A stretch of DNA of 7,654 nucleotides from Lachnospiraceae bacterium UBA4317 (lineage in GTDB: Bacteria; Bacillota_A; Clostridia; Lachnospirales; Lachnospiraceae), in contig DGUF01000206.1 in assembly GCA_002394525.1 (NCBI GenBank), positions 1 to 7,654 on the forward strand, in the 5' to 3' direction. Below, in pieces: positions 5,881-7,654 of this stretch (its first letter is position 1; every line of letters begins with the position of its first letter). The translations under genes were made by a program, and so were the position numbers. A model generated the notes under the pieces. It did no database searches. It saw only the letters and a list, made by a program, of their open reading frames with translations, and was not told the origin of the DNA.

Positions 5881-5988
5881 TTTCGTCAGTGCGTCTTATT
5901 TCCGCGGGCCTTCTGCAGGAGTCCGCAGGGCCGCGGGGCCGGCCCGTTTTTCGTCAGTGCATTTTCTCCTTGCGGGCATTCTGCAGGA
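5881..5988. repeat. Near-tandem 40-bp duplication of the 3' end of the GT2 gene
   Basis: Bases 5881-5920 and 5949-5988 match at 32 of 40 positions by eye: identical 12-base TTTCGTCAGTGC and 10-base TTCTGCAGGA blocks flank an 18-base variable middle of equal length. The right copy encodes the real end of the GT2 protein (VLQNARKEKMH, then TGA). The left copy, in the gap, would read LLQKARGNKTH followed by TGA (5886-5888). The substitutions keep the peptide similar. The gap copy therefore looks like a gene-tail copy or the relic of a related gene. Confidence 0.85.
5928..5951 (+). terminator. Possible intrinsic terminator on the antisense (plus) strand
   Basis: GGGCCG (5928-5933) and CGGCCC (5940-5945) form an all-GC 6-bp stem with a 6-base loop, followed by G and TTTTT (5947-5951). 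This is the usual intrinsic terminator layout, but for plus-strand transcription, where no gene is present. It would stop antisense RNA from entering the GT2 gene. It may equally be a chance product of GC-rich sequence beside the T-run of the duplicated segment. Confidence 0.3.
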
Positions 5989-7120
5989 CCCTGGCCTCGT
6001 AAATGGCCGCGGCGCCCGCGGCCATCCCCCCGCGCAGCATGAGAAAAGGCAGGTAGCGGGCTCCCCTGTGCCTGGCGGGGTCGTAGGCGGCGAGGCAGGA
6101 GGCAAAGGGCTCCTCCGCGCTGATCCGCCGCATCAGGCGGATCTTTTCGGGCAGGGGCATGGGGTTGGCGGCGGCAAAGACCTCTCTGACCATCAGCAGG
6201 TTAAACTGCATCATCCCGTATCCCGCGACGGCCGCCCGGACCCGGTCCGGCTGCGTGCGCAGATAGTCCCCCACAGCCAGGAGAGACCTCTTGTAGCCCT
6301 CCTCCTTGGCTCCGTCCCAGGTGCGGACCGCGGAGGCATTGTCCGTGGAGTAATGATAAAAGATCCGGTCGACCAGGCGGATCCTTCGGCAGAATCCCAG
6401 ATACCGGATCAGGAAATGGCTGTCCTCCGAGAGCCGGAGCGAAGGGTCAAAGCGCAGCTTTTTATACTCGATCCGTTCCCGCCGGAAGAGCTTGGACCAC
6501 ACGCTCGTGTACCGGGTCGGGTTTTCGATCATGCGGACACTGATGTCCTCTATGGTCCCGCTGCTGGCCGGAGCGCTGCCGGACCCGCTGTTTTCCGGGC
6601 CCTTTTCCTTCCGGGCATAGCGCTCTCCCGCCCCCTCGCAGAGGTGGACCGGCTTGGTCCCGGATTCATAGCTGTGGACGACCAGGTCCGTCCCCGTAAA
6701 GTGCATGTCGTCCCGCAGGATCCTGCCCGCATCGGGCAGGAAATAGTCGTCCGCGTCCAGAAAGAGGACCCAGCTTCCGCGGGCATGGTCGAGCCCCAGG
6801 TTGCGGGCCCTGGAGACCCCCCTGTCCGAATGAAGGACCCGGACAGACGCCCCCTTTTCCTCGGCGAGCGCGGCGGCCAGGGCCGTCGTCCCGTCCTCCG
6901 AACCGTTTTCCACGACCAGGATCTCACAGAGGGGCAGCTGCTCCTCTTCCCGCCCGGCCCGGATCACAGCGTCCTCCTCCAGCACGGCAGCGGCTGACAG
7001 AGCGCTCTCGACCGCCCTGCGCAGAGTCTTCTCCGCGTTATAGGCGGGAATGATCACAGAGAGCAGGACCCCGGAACGATATGGATTTTTTTTCAGTCGG
7101 TTTTTATAATTCGCGTTCAT
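5954..7120 (-). CDS. GT2-family (GT-A fold) glycosyltransferase with low-complexity insertions
   Basis: 388 codons from ATG 7120, with a modest AGGA ribosome binding site a few bases upstream. The GT-A core is clear: SVIIPAYNAEKTLRRAVES (21-39), ILVVENGSEDGT (67-78), GVSRARNLGLDHARG (101-115) and LFLDADD (119-125), whose DAD binds the metal and nucleotide-sugar. The SVWSKLFRRE stretch (206-215) and SED (231-233), the likely catalytic base, follow. The enzyme is an inverting sugar transferase for a surface-polysaccharide repeat unit; donor and acceptor are unknown. Two oddities: residues about 42-66 are longer than usual between the first strand and the VVENGS strand, and residues about 163-190 form a Gly/Ser/Ala-rich insertion. 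The gene starts 47 bp after queA with no clear terminator between them. Its 3' end is duplicated in the gap before the GT4 gene. Confidence 0.9.
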   Translation of the reverse strand: MNANYKNRLKKNPYRSGVLLSVIIPAYNAEKTLRRAVESALSAAAVLEEDAVIRAGREEEQLPLCEILVVENGSEDGTTALAAALAEEKGASVRVLHSDRGVSRARNLGLDHARGSWVLFLDADDYFLPDAGRILRDDMHFTGTDLVVHSYESGTKPVHLCEGAGERYARKEKGPENSGSGSAPASSGTIEDISVRMIENPTRYTSVWSKLFRRERIEYKKLRFDPSLRLSEDSHFLIRYLGFCRRIRLVDRIFYHYSTDNASAVRTWDGAKEEGYKRSLLAVGDYLRTQPDRVRAAVAGYGMMQFNLLMVREVFAAANPMPLPEKIRLMRRISAEEPFASCLAAYDPARHRGARYLPFLMLRGGMAAGAAAIYEARVLQNARKEKMH

Positions 7121-7167
7121 AGATCCTATTTTATCATAAAAACGGCGCTCTGCCTTCCTTCATTGCC

Positions 7168-7654
7168 TCACTGAATGAACATGGCGTCGCCAAAACTGAA
7201 AAATCTGTAGCGCATGGCCACGGCCTCCCTGTAGGCGGCCAGGACATTTTCCCGCCCGGCAAAGGCGGAGACCAGCATGATCAGGGTCGACTCGGGCAGG
7301 TGGAAGTTGGTGATCAGGGCATCCATGGCCCGGAACCTGTAGCCCGGGTAGATAAAGATGGAGGTCTCGCTGCTTCCGGCGTGCACGACGCCTTCCTCGT
7401 CCGCGGCGCTCTCGATGGTCCTGCAGCTGGTCGTGCCCACGCAGACCACTCTGCCGCCCCGGGCGTGGGTCCTGTTGATCAGGTCGGCCGTCTCCGCAGG
7501 CACATTGTACCATTCGGTGTGCATGGTGTGGTCCTCGACGTCATCCACCTTGACGGGCCGGAAGGTCCCCAGTCCCACATGGAGGGTCACGAAGCCGGTC
7601 TCCACGCCCATCGCCCGGACCTGGTCCAGGAGCTCGGGCGTGAAGTGCAGGCCC
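7168..7654 (-). CDS. queA: S-adenosylmethionine:tRNA ribosyltransferase-isomerase, C-terminal part
   Basis: This is the last 161 codons of queA; the 5' half is beyond the window edge, and the reading frame enters at 7653. QueA transfers and isomerises the ribosyl group of S-adenosylmethionine onto 7-aminomethyl-7-deazaguanine in the tRNA wobble position. This forms epoxyqueuosine in the cytoplasm. Diagnostic stretches are GLHFTPELL at the fragment start, [48 protein letters not shown] (read as two blocks) and the C-terminal [12 protein letters not shown]. The gene is intact at its 3' end (TGA at 7168-7170). It is a chromosomal housekeeping gene unrelated to polysaccharide synthesis and marks the left boundary, in transcription order, of the polysaccharide locus. 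Read-through into the GT2 gene is possible because only 47 bp without a convincing terminator separates them. Confidence 0.95.
   Translation of the reverse strand, partial: GLHFTPELLDQVRAMGVETGFVTLHVGLGTFRPVKVDDVEDHTMHTEWYNVPAETADLINRTHARGGRVVCVGTTSCRTIESAADEEGVVHAGSSETSIFIYPGYRFRAMDALITNFHLPESTLIMLVSAFAGRENVLAAYREAVAMRYRFFSFGDAMFIQ

Noticed and set aside
5636..6997. Plus-strand open frame (453 codons) opposite the GT2 and GT4 genes
   Set aside because: It spans two well-supported minus-strand genes and the gap between them, and its composition is that of an antisense shadow. The plus-strand frame at 3656-4495, opposite the LicD-like gene, was rejected on the same grounds.
7121..7167. Promoter or terminator between queA and the GT2 gene (TATGAT-like box and a GGC...GCC stem before Ts)
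   Set aside because: No matching -35 element at proper spacing, and the stem is only about 3 bp.

Overview
The window is a GC-rich stretch from what looks like a Firmicute, most likely a high-GC member of the Clostridia (Lachnospiraceae-like). The reasons are strong GGAGG-type ribosome binding sites at short spacing, a TTG start, tight one-directional packing, and the style of the polysaccharide proteins. The taxonomic call is an inference. Every convincing gene is on the minus strand, so transcription runs from high to low coordinates.

Layout in transcription order: (1) the C-terminal half of queA, a tRNA queuosine-synthesis enzyme and housekeeping gene (7168-7654, cut by the window edge); (2) a GT2-family glycosyltransferase (5954-7120); (3) a GT4-family glycosyltransferase (4679-5830); (4) a LicD-family phosphotransferase-like protein (3758-4606); (5) a 1019-residue membrane protein that joins an O-antigen-polymerase-like (Wzy) half to a lipid-linked-oligosaccharide flippase (Wzx) half through a ~130-residue low-complexity linker (585-3644); (6) after a 277-base gap with a good promoter and three perfect 10-bp inverted repeats, the N-terminus of a chain-length-determinant-like (Wzz-type) membrane protein (2-307, cut by the window edge).

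Together the genes describe part of a Wzx/Wzy-dependent cell-surface polysaccharide locus. GT2 and GT4 enzymes extend a lipid-linked repeat unit in the cytoplasm, the LicD-like protein probably adds a phosphorylated substituent, the flippase half moves the unit across the membrane, the polymerase half joins units outside, and the Wzz-like protein would set chain length. No initiating phosphoglycosyltransferase is visible here.

The most unusual points are: the polymerase-flippase fusion; its linker, which carries nine degenerate 15-bp tandem repeats; near-tandem duplications of gene 3' ends, stop codon included, just downstream of both glycosyltransferase genes; and the ~214-nt structured leader of the chain-length-regulator gene. 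No rRNA, tRNA, CRISPR array, transposase or insertion sequence was seen. No stretch without a gene exceeds 300 bases.
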